Counted from the stretch's first letter, positions 1 through 5,722 are shown. The stretch is 7,130 nucleotides of DNA from Acidobacteriota bacterium (GCA_028875135.1 JAPPFQ010000073.1:1-7130), one strand, 5' to 3'. Made by a program: numbers and translations. The notes: generated by a model from the sequence alone, not told the origin.

Positions 1-58
1 ACCCTAAAGGCCACCATTTGCCCTCCCCTCAGAGGGTCGCTCCCTCCACAGTGATCCC

Positions 59-130
59 TGGCGGGAAGGCCGCCGAGTCGGCGCGGAAGCCGACTCGAAG
101 AACAGCAGTCGACAGATGGCGGGAAGGCCG
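59..130. repeat. 14-bp direct repeat pair (59-72 and 117-130)
   Basis: The sequence TGGCGGGAAGGCCG occurs exactly at 59-72 and again at 117-130, a period of 58 bases, with a strong hairpin (74-97) between the copies. No further copy is seen in the window. It could be a protein-binding pair or a remnant of a short duplication; its function is unknown. Confidence 0.5.
74..97. repeat. Perfect 9-bp inverted repeat (stable hairpin)
   Basis: CGAGTCGGC at 74-82 pairs perfectly with GCCGACTCG at 89-97, leaving a 6-base loop. The stem is GC-rich and would be stable in RNA. Neither strand has a run of T after the stem, so a standard intrinsic terminator is not supported. It may mark the 3' end of a transcript entering from outside the window, or a structured intergenic element. 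Confidence 0.5.
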
Positions 131-288
131 AGAGGGGCAAGTGTGGAGGATGCACAAAACCCGATTTCTCCGATCGGCAGCACGAGCAGCTTCCCACACC
201 GCTTGACAGGCTCGGAATCAGAGTTGCTTCCTCGCAAAAGGACCCGTGTTACAATCGTGCCGCTCGCGACGGCGATGCGAGAACCTCT

Positions 289-308
289 AAAGGAAAACTG
301 AAATGTAG
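289..308 (+). promoter_or_regulatory. Strong Shine-Dalgarno site leading into ATG-TAG start-stop
   Basis: AAAGGA at 289-294 lies 8 bases before ATG at 303-305, ideal spacing, but the next codon is TAG (306-308). A -10-like TACAAT sits about 50 bases upstream (250-255), without a well-spaced -35 box. This could be a dead gene start with a nonsense second codon, a minimal start-stop element, or chance. No open frame of note continues downstream in this frame. Confidence 0.25.
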
Positions 309-426
309 TCAAAGACCCAGGCTTGGCTCTGACCTGGTCCTAAGCCCAAGCGATGGGATTGGCGGCGGCAATCGCGCACACTATTGGTTTCTCAACGGAA
401 GGCAGGGAATGACGCGGCGGCGGGAC

Positions 427-445
427 CGTAATCCGTCCGATTACG
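427..445. repeat. 7-bp dyad upstream of the Cache-protein gene
   Basis: CGTAATC (427-433) and GATTACG (439-445) form a perfect inverted repeat around a 5-base spacer, about 110 bases before the Cache-protein start. The 19-bp symmetric shape would suit a dimeric regulator or a small hairpin. No T-run follows, so it is not an obvious terminator. Its role as an operator is inference. Confidence 0.35.
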
Positions 446-552
446 ACCGCCGGGAAAAGACCATGAGGACACCTCTCCAAAAGCAGACTGGCCGGCGACT
501 TGCCTTCACGTTCTGGGTTGAGTCGTTCAGGAGGGGGTAAGTTAAAACGGGG

Positions 553-1554
553 ATGATAAGGATGAAATCTACAATGCTCCGTCGAATCAGATACCTTTGG
601 CTCCTCACACTGTTGTGCATTCCCGTGACAGGGGCCGCCCAGACTCTCATCAGCTCTCCGGTTCCTGTGACTTGTGCGGACCGCTCTATCGTTGCCGACG
701 CCGTGCGGACAGAGGAAGACGTTCGGGTATTCGTTCAATGCGCCTACGAGCTGGTTCAGGAGGTGGGCACCGAGGTGGCCCGGCGGGCCTTCCACGAGGA
801 AGAGCGTTGGAGGAATGGTTCGATCTATGTTTTCGTCGTCGAACTGTCGCCGTCACCGGGGGCGGCCCGATTGTGGGTCTTCCCACCTGACCCTTCGAGG
901 GAGGGAATACCGCAGGGACATCTGATCGACATTTTCGGCAGCGACCTTGCCCTGGAAGGGGACCGTGTCGTGAGTCAGTTCGGCGAGGGTTGGTCCTACT
1001 ATTCGTTTGCAAATCCTGCGACGGGCCGGGAAGAGTTGAAGGCTTCCTACGTCAAGGCGATCGACTGGAACGGGGTGCCTTCCAGGATCGGCGCCGGGAT
1101 CTACCGCCGGGATATGCCGGGCACCTGCCACGGAGAGGAGGTCAACGCCGCCATGCTGGACGCCGACCCTTCCGAGACGCGGCTGCAGGAGTTTGTCCGT
1201 TGTGCCGCCATGGAGCTGGATTCCATGGGGTATTTCGCCTCGGTCAGCCTGGCCAACGATCCCCGTTGGAAAAGCGGCTCCATCTACCTGTTCGGCCTGG
1301 ACACCTACGGCTACACCCTCTTTACCGGCTCCCCAGCAAATCCCCTGCTCGGGTCCGAGTTGTCCTCCAAATACACGGACAGCTTCGGAGGACGGAACGT
1401 CCTGGGAGTTGCCGATGCATTCGGTGAGACCTTCCTCTACTACTCCAACCGCAATCCGGCCACCAACCAGTGGCAGCGCAAGGTGACCTTCGTCAAGAGG
1501 GTCACCTCCTTTGGAGTTCCGGTGCTCATTGGAGCCGGCAATTACCTGGATTGA
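553..1554 (+). CDS. Secreted protein with two tandem Cache-like domains
   Basis: Predicted 333-residue exported sensor or binding protein. Residues 8-30 form a signal peptide (basic MLRRIR, a hydrophobic Leu/Trp core, likely cleavage after Ala-Ala-Gln). The rest is two related repeats, about 41-184 and 192-332. Both carry an early Cys pair (C41/C63; C192/C217), a W-x-x/K-x-GSIY strand (87-92; 239-245), a FGSDL/LGSEL turn, a YYS-x-x-NPAT segment (149-157; 296-304), a Lys-x-x-x-VK strand and a closing IGAG-x-Y. The YY-x-NPxTG...K-xx-YVK...IGAGIY series is typical of single-Cache ligand domains of receptors. No transmembrane anchor, cyclase, kinase or methyl-accepting domain follows, so it is probably periplasmic or secreted, acting as a free ligand-binding protein (inference). 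ATGs at 553, 562 and 574 are all possible; AAGGA at 558-562 would serve 574, while the GGAGG-rich tract near 527-535 is far from 553. It stands alone, with no close partner on its strand. Confidence 0.85.
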   Translation: MIRMKSTMLRRIRYLWLLTLLCIPVTGAAQTLISSPVPVTCADRSIVADAVRTEEDVRVFVQCAYELVQEVGTEVARRAFHEEERWRNGSIYVFVVELSPSPGAARLWVFPPDPSREGIPQGHLIDIFGSDLALEGDRVVSQFGEGWSYYSFANPATGREELKASYVKAIDWNGVPSRIGAGIYRRDMPGTCHGEEVNAAMLDADPSETRLQEFVRCAAMELDSMGYFASVSLANDPRWKSGSIYLFGLDTYGYTLFTGSPANPLLGSELSSKYTDSFGGRNVLGVADAFGETFLYYSNRNPATNQWQRKVTFVKRVTSFGVPVLIGAGNYLD

Positions 1555-1663
1555 TGCGAAACGATACCAGGGGGAATCCTGACGTTGAGGTTTGTGAGCC
1601 CCTGAGGTTCTCCGAGTATCTCCGCGAGGATGGCTGATCGGAAGGAATAGGAGTAGGCTCTGG

Positions 1664-1810
1664 ATGATCCGGCATAGGGGCGTCCTCAATAGTAGTGGCG
1701 CCGTGAAAGGCACCCCTTACAGGGACGGGAAGATGCACGCCACGGTGGCTGTCCGCCATCCGTCCGGCCATGTGTCCAAAATTCTTTACGTGGATGGGGA
1801 GGGGCAGTAG
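1664..1810 (+). CDS. Candidate 48-residue small protein abutting the nuclease gene
   Basis: A short ORF begins with ATG at 1664, 10 bases after an AGGAG site (1649-1653), and ends with TAG at 1808-1810, immediately followed by the ATG of the nuclease gene in the same frame. The composition looks protein-like in its second half (residues about 16-44: Gly-Thr-Pro-Tyr-Arg-Asp-Gly-Lys, then alternating hydrophobic and polar residues as in beta strands, ending VDGEG). I recognise no family. The ribosome-binding site for the downstream gene lies inside its last codons, so translation could be coupled. It may instead be the C-terminal remnant of a larger decayed gene, since the frame stays open back to 1598 without another good start. 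No promoter is evident. Confidence 0.4.
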   Translation: MIRHRGVLNSSGAVKGTPYRDGKMHATVAVRHPSGHVSKILYVDGEGQ

Positions 1811-2248
1811 ATGGCACTCGAGGACTTGGTAGCCCGCATTGAACTTCTAAAAAAGCGCATTCAGTTGCACAGTGCCGCATTGCGTGAAAGCGAAACTCGC
1901 ACGAGGATGGCGCTGATTGACCCGCTATTGAGCAAACTGGGGTGGGATGTGTCCGATCCCGGGTTCGTGAGGCCGGAGCATAAATCCGGCAACGGTTGGG
2001 CTGACTATGCATTGCTGCGACCCGACGGGGTGGCAACGGCAGTCGTGGAGGCCAAGAAGTTGGGTGAACCACTGGCGGCCCACCGGATGCAGATGCTGAA
2101 CTATGCGAACGTGGAGGGAATTGACTATGCGGGATTGACCGATGGCGACGATTGGGAACTGTACGATGTTTTCAAGCGCGGCCAGTTGGAAGACAGACGA
2201 ATGTTGGAGGTCACATCGTCAACGACCCTCCCCACAAAAGTGCCCTAA
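1811..2248 (+). CDS. N-terminal fragment: HsdR_N PD-(D/E)xK nuclease domain
   Basis: This 145-residue open frame contains the whole recognisable nuclease core. Residues 1-30 form a charged amphipathic helix; 31-45 (TRMALIDPLLSKLGW) is the conserved helix that leads into the fold. The catalytic series is visible: E56 (RPEHK), D65 (in WADYALL), E80-x-K82 (VVEAKK), then Q94-x-x-x-Y98 (QMLNY), the QxxxY motif typical of type I restriction subunits. Residues 104-121 continue with the GLTDGDDWELYDVF strand pair. True homology stops at about residue 134; the last 11 residues are out-of-frame. If translated as it stands, it could give a small folded nuclease domain lacking the C-terminal region; whether this would be active is unknown. 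Confidence 0.7.
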   Translation: MALEDLVARIELLKKRIQLHSAALRESETRTRMALIDPLLSKLGWDVSDPGFVRPEHKSGNGWADYALLRPDGVATAVVEAKKLGEPLAAHRMQMLNYANVEGIDYAGLTDGDDWELYDVFKRGQLEDRRMLEVTSSTTLPTKVP

Positions 2249-2721
2249 AGCTGCTGTTGCTCTGGCGTCCCAACCTGCGATCCGCCAAGCCGACAACGGC
2301 AAGCACGCCGATTTGTGGCAACGTTTCAGAAATTGGACGGAGGGTTGCGCCAGTGTCGGAACCGGGGGAATGGATTCCGTTATCCGAGCACGAGACTGGA
2401 ATGCCACGTCCAAGCGCCATGAGATTCTGGGATGGAAGTGAGAGGACAGTAAACCGTTGGCACGAAATCCTTACCTGCCTTGTCGAGAAGCTATATTCGG
2501 AGGAGATGCTTAGAGTGGAACATGTTCCAATACAATGGAGCAGGCATGCTTACAGCGTGCACAGCAAGCCGGTCGGCCCGACCGGGAAATCTTTCGCTTA
2601 TTACAAGGAAATCAATGGGGCGGGGCTGTTTGTAAACGTGAACTTAAACCTGACACAACTCAAAACCAACACTCGCAAGCTATTACAGCGTTACGGCAAG
2701 GATCCGAGCACTGAGCACTGA
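2212..2721 (+). pseudogene. C-terminal fragment of the frameshifted nuclease
   Basis: In the -1 frame relative to the first part, the reading HIVNDPPHKSALKLLLLWRPNL (starting with His at 2212) resumes the family sequence, followed by a poorly conserved linker and a WIPLSE...MRFWDGSERTVNRW segment. The last hundred residues contain a helix (EILTCLVEKLYSEEML), a VHSKPVGPTGKSF strand-turn and a final LNLTQLKTNTRKLLQRYGKDP helix, as expected at the end of these proteins. It has no independent ribosome-binding site; the frame is open from a TTG at 2152, but that codon overlaps the upstream part and is not a believable start. The sequence is locally AT-richer (26 of 60 bases G or C in 2641-2700) than the flanking genes. 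Confidence 0.65.
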
Positions 2722-2757
2722 CGTTTTGCTGAGGATGGCGCGCTGACTCTTCACAAA

Positions 2758-3072
2758 ATGCTCATCCTTCTAACCACAAACGAGATTCTCAGCCTCGCTA
2801 AGCATTATCTGCATCATCCCTCCTATGAAGCCGGAGTGTCCAATGGCGAGGCGGACGAGCGGGTCGGGAGGACGCTCACGGCAGCCAGTCTCGCCTTGTA
2901 CAAGGGGATCAGCGAGGAAGAGGTCAACGCCATGTTCAGATCCCCCCACACGATCCGGCCACACGACGCTCCCCACGGCTTGGCCGAACAGTTACGTCCG
3001 CCAACGTCCCGCATGGTTCAATGTGTTCCCATTCAATTAGAGGGACTTAATAAGGGAATGGTAACGGGATAA
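2758..3072 (+). CDS. Hypothetical protein, 104 residues
   Basis: The first 60 residues look like a real small helical protein: TTNEILSLAKHYL, then a glycine turn, then two amphipathic helices (DERVGRTLTAASLALYKG; SEEEVNAMF), with codons favouring G or C at the third position. After residue 60 the sequence becomes rich in Pro, His and Arg and loses a protein-like pattern, which suggests erosion or a chance extension. No signal peptide, transmembrane segment or known motif is seen. No good ribosome-binding site precedes ATG 2758; GAGG at 2731 is too far. It lies 36 bases after the nuclease locus in the same frame and might be its downstream partner or debris of the same island. I do not recognise the family. 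Confidence 0.35.
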   Translation: MLILLTTNEILSLAKHYLHHPSYEAGVSNGEADERVGRTLTAASLALYKGISEEEVNAMFRSPHTIRPHDAPHGLAEQLRPPTSRMVQCVPIQLEGLNKGMVTG

Positions 3073-3087
3073 ACCAAAGTAAGTCTA

Positions 3088-3119
3088 TTGTAATGAACAG
3101 TTACAAGTGATCGATTGTA
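3088..3119. repeat. AT-rich inverted repeats with alternative pairing
   Basis: TTGTAA (3088-3093) is complementary to TTACAA (3101-3106), and TACAA (3102-3106) is also complementary to TTGTA (3115-3119). Two mutually exclusive small hairpins are thus possible in the convergent gap between the hypothetical ORF and the minus-strand membrane gene. The stems are short and weak, so this may be chance. Confidence 0.25.
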
Positions 3120-3122
3120 GTC

Positions 3123-3136
3123 GCCGCCTACGCGGC
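3123..3136 (-). terminator. Possible weak terminator hairpin after the membrane-protein gene
   Basis: GCCGC (3123-3127) and GCGGC (3132-3136) form a 5-bp stem with a 4-base loop, 7 bases beyond the stop codon of the minus-strand membrane-protein gene. No U-tract follows on that strand, so intrinsic termination would be inefficient. The position, in a convergent gap, is the main argument. Confidence 0.25.
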
Positions 3137-3142
3137 TCAACT

Positions 3143-3973
3143 CTAACGCCTCGGCCATACCAGTGCGCCCAGCGGCACTGACGCCAGGACCGCCCAGACC
3201 AGGGCCGCCGCCTCCAGTCCCGCCTGCCCCCGGGCCAGCGCCTGCAATCCGGACAGCAGCCCCACCGCCATGCCGGCCAGAACCCTGGCTGAAAAAAGAG
3301 GCTTCCCGGTGACGTCGGCCGGGGATGTCACCCTGCGGGTTCGCCACATCGTCAGGCCGTAGGCGAAAGCGACAATCGAGAGAAGGCCCACCGCCGTTGG
3401 AGACAGGTTCTCTGAAAACCACCACTGTCCCTGCCTGTCCAGGGAGAGCCCGGCAGCCACCAGGCAGAGGCCGGCGAAAACCCAGTGACGGAGAAAACGC
3501 TCCTTCATGGAAGCATCCAGTCCAAAGGCCAGGGCGCCGATGAGGGCCAGCCCGGGAAAGGGACCGGCCCAGGTCGCCCAAACGGTGAGCCCCGCCACGA
3601 AGACCGAATCGACAATTCGGGCCGGCAGACCGACGCTGCGGTTGACGACGCGCACCAGGAACTGGGCCGCAAACAGCAGCAGCAGGCTGGAGGATTCCAC
3701 GGTCAGGAAGGCGCCGAAGGTCAGCAGCAGGCTGAGAAAGGCAAGCCGTTCCATATCCGGAACCAGCTCTCGCGCAAACGCCCAGCCGGCCAGCGCCGCC
3801 GCCGCCCCGAACAGAGCCGAAAGCGCGGTTTCCGGCAACCCGCTTCCCCGCAACAGGGCCATGGCGCCCGCAATGCCGGCGGCCGGGGCCAGCAGGAGCA
3901 GGACGGCGCGGTTGGTGGGATATCGGGGATCGAGGACCCGAGCGATCGAGGTGAAGCGATTGAGGAGATTCAC
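3143..3973 (-). CDS. Polytopic membrane protein of unknown function
   Basis: A 276-residue integral membrane protein. Hydrophobic segments lie at about 22-41, 47-70, 76-104 (long, perhaps two helices), 122-150, 163-178, 192-210, 229-248 and 252-272, so about eight membrane spans, with short polar loops. Charged loops include KERFLRH (157-163) and MWRTRRVTSPADVTGK (209-224), which probably face the cytoplasm by the positive-inside rule. No transporter signature, enzyme motif or catalytic cluster is apparent and I do not recognise the family. The start is GTG at 3973, supported by AGGA at 3978-3981 just upstream. It is transcribed divergently from the DUF2784 gene, with 229 bases between their starts, and convergently with the hypothetical ORF at 2758-3072. 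High third-position GC supports real coding. Confidence 0.8.
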   Translation of the reverse strand: MNLLNRFTSIARVLDPRYPTNRAVLLLLAPAAGIAGAMALLRGSGLPETALSALFGAAAALAGWAFARELVPDMERLAFLSLLLTFGAFLTVESSSLLLLFAAQFLVRVVNRSVGLPARIVDSVFVAGLTVWATWAGPFPGLALIGALAFGLDASMKERFLRHWVFAGLCLVAAGLSLDRQGQWWFSENLSPTAVGLLSIVAFAYGLTMWRTRRVTSPADVTGKPLFSARVLAGMAVGLLSGLQALARGQAGLEAAALVWAVLASVPLGALVWPRR

Positions 3974-4050
3974 AAGTTCCTGCCGGGCCGCGTTAGGGGC
4001 GAGCCCATTCTACCCGCAACTTTTGTCTCAATGAAACCACGCCGCGCGTT

Positions 4051-4056
4051 TACAAT
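4051..4056 (+). promoter_or_regulatory. Possible -10 element (TACAAT) in the divergent intergenic region
   Basis: TACAAT in the context GTTTACAATGG differs from the sigma-70 consensus TATAAT at one base. It lies about 147 bases before the DUF2784 start. No good -35 box is found at 16-18 bases upstream; the nearest, TTGTCT at 4023-4028, is 22 bases away. A similar TACAAT occurs at 250-255. Support is weak. Confidence 0.2.
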
Positions 4057-4202
4057 GGCTTCCCGTACTGCGTCCGGCGGTCGAGTCCGACCCGGTCCGG
4101 GCGTGAACTGTCGGCAGGGATCGGTAGCCTGAGTCACCCTGCATGGTCCGTCCAGTCGTATGGGACGGGGCCCGGCTAACCGGCTTCGTTCAAGGTCGCC
4201 CC

Positions 4203-4610
4203 ATGTACGCCTTTCTGGACCTCTTCTTCATGGCCTTCCACACGGTTCAGATCGTTTTCAACCTGACGGGATGGATCTGGAAGCAAACTCGCCGCTTCCA
4301 CCTGGGGTTGATGACCCTCACCCTCTTCTCCTGGTTCGGCCTGGGATGGTTCTACGGCTTCGGTTACTGCCCCAGCACCGACTGGCACTGGCAGGTCAAG
4401 GAGGCCCTGGGCGAAACCGGCCTTCCGAACTCATTCATCAAGTACTACATGGACCTGCTGACGGGGAAGGATTGGGATCCGGACCTGCTGGACGCCTCGG
4501 TGGTATTCTTCGGCGTGGCCGCCCTGGGGGTCTCGGCCTGGGTCAACTGGCGGGATTGGAGGCGTGAGGCCCGTCGCTCCGCACCCGGACCGCATCCCGC
4601 CGAGGGCTAG
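4203..4610 (+). CDS. DUF2784 family membrane protein
   Basis: A 135-residue inner-membrane protein of the DUF2784 family, whose function is not known. Hydrophobic segments are at about 3-22, 33-54 and 97-115. The family's hallmark is visible: a first helix ending in GWIWKQTRRFHL, a second helix with FSWFGLGWFYGFGYCPSTDWHWQ, then LPNSFIKYYMDLLTG before the last helix; C56, D60, W61 and W63 of the YCPSTDWHW motif are probably the important residues. The C-terminal tail is Arg-rich and polar. The frame is open from 4143, but ATG 4203 is preferred because AAGG at 4192-4195 is correctly spaced and the conserved family sequence begins there. It converges on the PLP-enzyme gene, and the two stop codons share CTAG at 4607-4610, so each transcript must run into the other gene or end by factor-dependent termination. 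Confidence 0.88.
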   Translation: MYAFLDLFFMAFHTVQIVFNLTGWIWKQTRRFHLGLMTLTLFSWFGLGWFYGFGYCPSTDWHWQVKEALGETGLPNSFIKYYMDLLTGKDWDPDLLDASVVFFGVAALGVSAWVNWRDWRREARRSAPGPHPAEG

Positions 4611-5722
4611 ACCGTCAGGCAGCGGTCTCGGGCAGCCACCTCCCACCGCTCCCGAATGCGTCCCCGGCTGACCACCACCACTTCCCTGTTCAAGGCGGTG
4701 GTGGGACAGATATGCCAGGGAATGGCCGCCAACTCGTCTCCCGGGCGCAGGGACCCGGCGCGGGAAGTCTCGATCACCAGGTGCTCTTCGTTCTGCAGGA
4801 CCAGCTCGGCATCGGGCAATTGGGGGAAAACCGCCCGGGTTTCCATGGGTTGGTCGGAGGCCACGGCCTTGTAGCCCAGGTCCAGCGTGACCCGGTTCTC
4901 TCCCGGCAGGCTGATGACGCGGGTCAGAACGACCGCTGCCGGCACGAAGGGAAGATCGGGAAAACCGGTTCCGTATCCGGCGTCGTGGAAAATACAGGCG
5001 CCCGGGCTGAGCTCGATGGCCGGATCCTCCATCGCGGCATAGACGGGAAAGGTCACCGACCCTCCGCAGACCAGGCGCGGCACCTCCCGGCCGGCAGCCG
5101 TCAACTCCCGGCGAAAGTCGTCCACCTCCCGGAATTGCTCCTTCACCGCGGCCGTCCGTTCCGCCAGCGACGGATGGCGCACGTGGCCGTCGTAAACGTG
5201 GAATCCCCCGGCCCGCAGCCCCGGGCTCTCGGCGATCTGCCCGTAGAGCCGGCGGGCACGGTCGCCGGCCGGAAGACCGGTGCGCTGCTGGCCGGTATCC
5301 AGGTCCAGCAGGACTTCCACCTGTTGCCCGGCCTCGGCCATCGCCCCGGACAGGGCTTCCACCGGTCCGGGGTGGTCGGCGATCACCATGAACCGGACCT
5401 CCGGAAAGGCTTGCACGAAGCGCACGGCCCGCTCGATGTTGCGCCCCACCAGGTGGTAGGCCAGCATAACGTCCCGCGCGCCGGCTCGGGCCAGCATTTC
5501 GCACTCGGCAAAGGTGGCCGCCTTGAACTTGTCGATTCCCTGCTGCAACTGCAGTTGGACGACCTCCCGGGTCTTGTGGGTCTTCACGTGGGGCCGCAGG
5601 CGGACCGGGTCTCCGGCCATCGCCACCATCCGGTCCAGGTTTTCTCGGACCAGCTCCAGAAAGACCACCAGCGCGGGCGTGGCAAGCCGGCGGCTGTCCT
5701 CGATGCGGTATGGATCGGGCAT
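4607..5722 (-). CDS. PLP-dependent D-amino-acid enzyme (D-threonine aldolase / D-serine dehydratase-like)
   Basis: A 371-residue cytoplasmic enzyme of the fold-type III D-TA family (COG3616), which cleaves or dehydrates D-hydroxy amino acids such as D-threonine or D-serine. The N-terminal part is the alanine-racemase-like barrel (about 12-240): it opens with TPALVV and holds RPHVKTHK (43-50), where K47 should carry the PLP. FKAATFAECEML (66-77), the LDTGQQRTG turn (141-149), the YDGH strand (177-180), CGGS (219-222) for phosphate binding, and ELSPGACIFHDAGY (237-250) follow. The C-terminal D-serine-dehydratase-like domain (about 260-371) has LDLGYKAVASD, EEH, and HIC (H337, C339), matching the metal-binding His/Cys pair of eukaryotic-type D-serine dehydratases. 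Substrate choice between D-Ser, D-Thr and others cannot be read from sequence. The start is supported by AGGAAGGA (5727-5734), which overlaps the stop of the upstream transporter gene; the genes are 10 bases apart and surely co-transcribed. Confidence 0.9.
   Translation of the reverse strand: MPDPYRIEDSRRLATPALVVFLELVRENLDRMVAMAGDPVRLRPHVKTHKTREVVQLQLQQGIDKFKAATFAECEMLARAGARDVMLAYHLVGRNIERAVRFVQAFPEVRFMVIADHPGPVEALSGAMAEAGQQVEVLLDLDTGQQRTGLPAGDRARRLYGQIAESPGLRAGGFHVYDGHVRHPSLAERTAAVKEQFREVDDFRRELTAAGREVPRLVCGGSVTFPVYAAMEDPAIELSPGACIFHDAGYGTGFPDLPFVPAAVVLTRVISLPGENRVTLDLGYKAVASDQPMETRAVFPQLPDAELVLQNEEHLVIETSRAGSLRPGDELAAIPWHICPTTALNREVVVVSRGRIRERWEVAARDRCLTV

Larger units (their letters stand above)
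1..552. other. Non-coding leader region without a convincing gene
   Basis: Open frames of 61-151 codons cross this stretch on both strands, but none has a good ribosome-binding site joined to a protein-like composition; they are rich in Arg, Pro and Ser, as expected for chance frames in GC-rich DNA. What can be seen is a 14-bp direct repeat (59-72 and 117-130), a 9-bp perfect hairpin (74-97), an isolated -10-like TACAAT (250-255), a strong AAAGGA site 8 nt before an ATG that is followed at once by TAG (303-308), and a 7-bp dyad (427-445). It may be the upstream control region of the Cache-protein gene plus remains of an older gene. Nothing resembles a tRNA or rRNA. Confidence 0.6.
1811..2721 (+). 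pseudogene. Frameshifted stand-alone HsdR-N-type nuclease gene (whole locus)
   Basis: Joining the first frame (1811 to about 2211) with the next (about 2212-2721) gives one continuous protein of about 303 residues: an N-terminal type I restriction HsdR-like nuclease domain, a linker and a conserved C-terminal region ending naturally at GKDPSTEH. I recall proteins of this architecture as solitary 'restriction endonuclease or methylase' family members (COG4748-like), about 300-380 residues long, without a helicase motor. The break sits at GAG-GT-CAC (2207-2214), where one base seems to be missing; restoring any base after GT gives Leu-Glu-Val-His-Ile-Val-Asn-Asp-Pro-Pro and continuous homology. 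No slippery heptamer is visible at the junction. The start at 1811 is supported by GGAGG at 1798-1802, 8 bases upstream. The break could be a true mutation or a sequencing or assembly indel. No hsdM, hsdS or methyltransferase gene is present nearby. Confidence 0.75.

Noticed and set aside
203..231. Perfect -35 box TTGACA at 203-208
   Set aside because: No acceptable -10 hexamer occurs 15-19 bases downstream, so it is probably chance.
4..312. 102-codon minus-strand frame at the left end
   Set aside because: Ser/Arg-rich, no ribosome-binding site and no recognisable motif; it crosses the hairpin and the direct repeats.
853..1713. 286-codon open frame on the minus strand opposite the Cache-protein gene
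   Set aside because: It lies antisense to a gene with a signal peptide and two recognisable repeats. Its own composition is chance-like and no ribosome-binding site supports it.
2200..2220. Programmed -1 frameshift joining the two parts of the nuclease
   Set aside because: No slippery heptamer (X XXY YYZ) or downstream stem is visible at the junction; a lost base explains the data more simply.
2719..3072. Read-through or selenocysteine extension across TGA 2719-2721, since the following frame stays open to 3072
   Set aside because: The nuclease family ends naturally at about the GKDPS helix before this TGA. No SECIS-like hairpin was noticed after the TGA.
4143..4202. Longer N-terminus for the DUF2784 protein starting at ATG 4143
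   Set aside because: The extra 20 residues are not hydrophobic or family-like, and the correctly spaced AAGG site lies before ATG 4203.
4431..5504. 357-codon minus-strand frame overlapping both the DUF2784 and PLP-enzyme genes
   Set aside because: It overlaps two well-supported genes in another frame and has an Arg/Gly/Pro-rich, chance-like composition.
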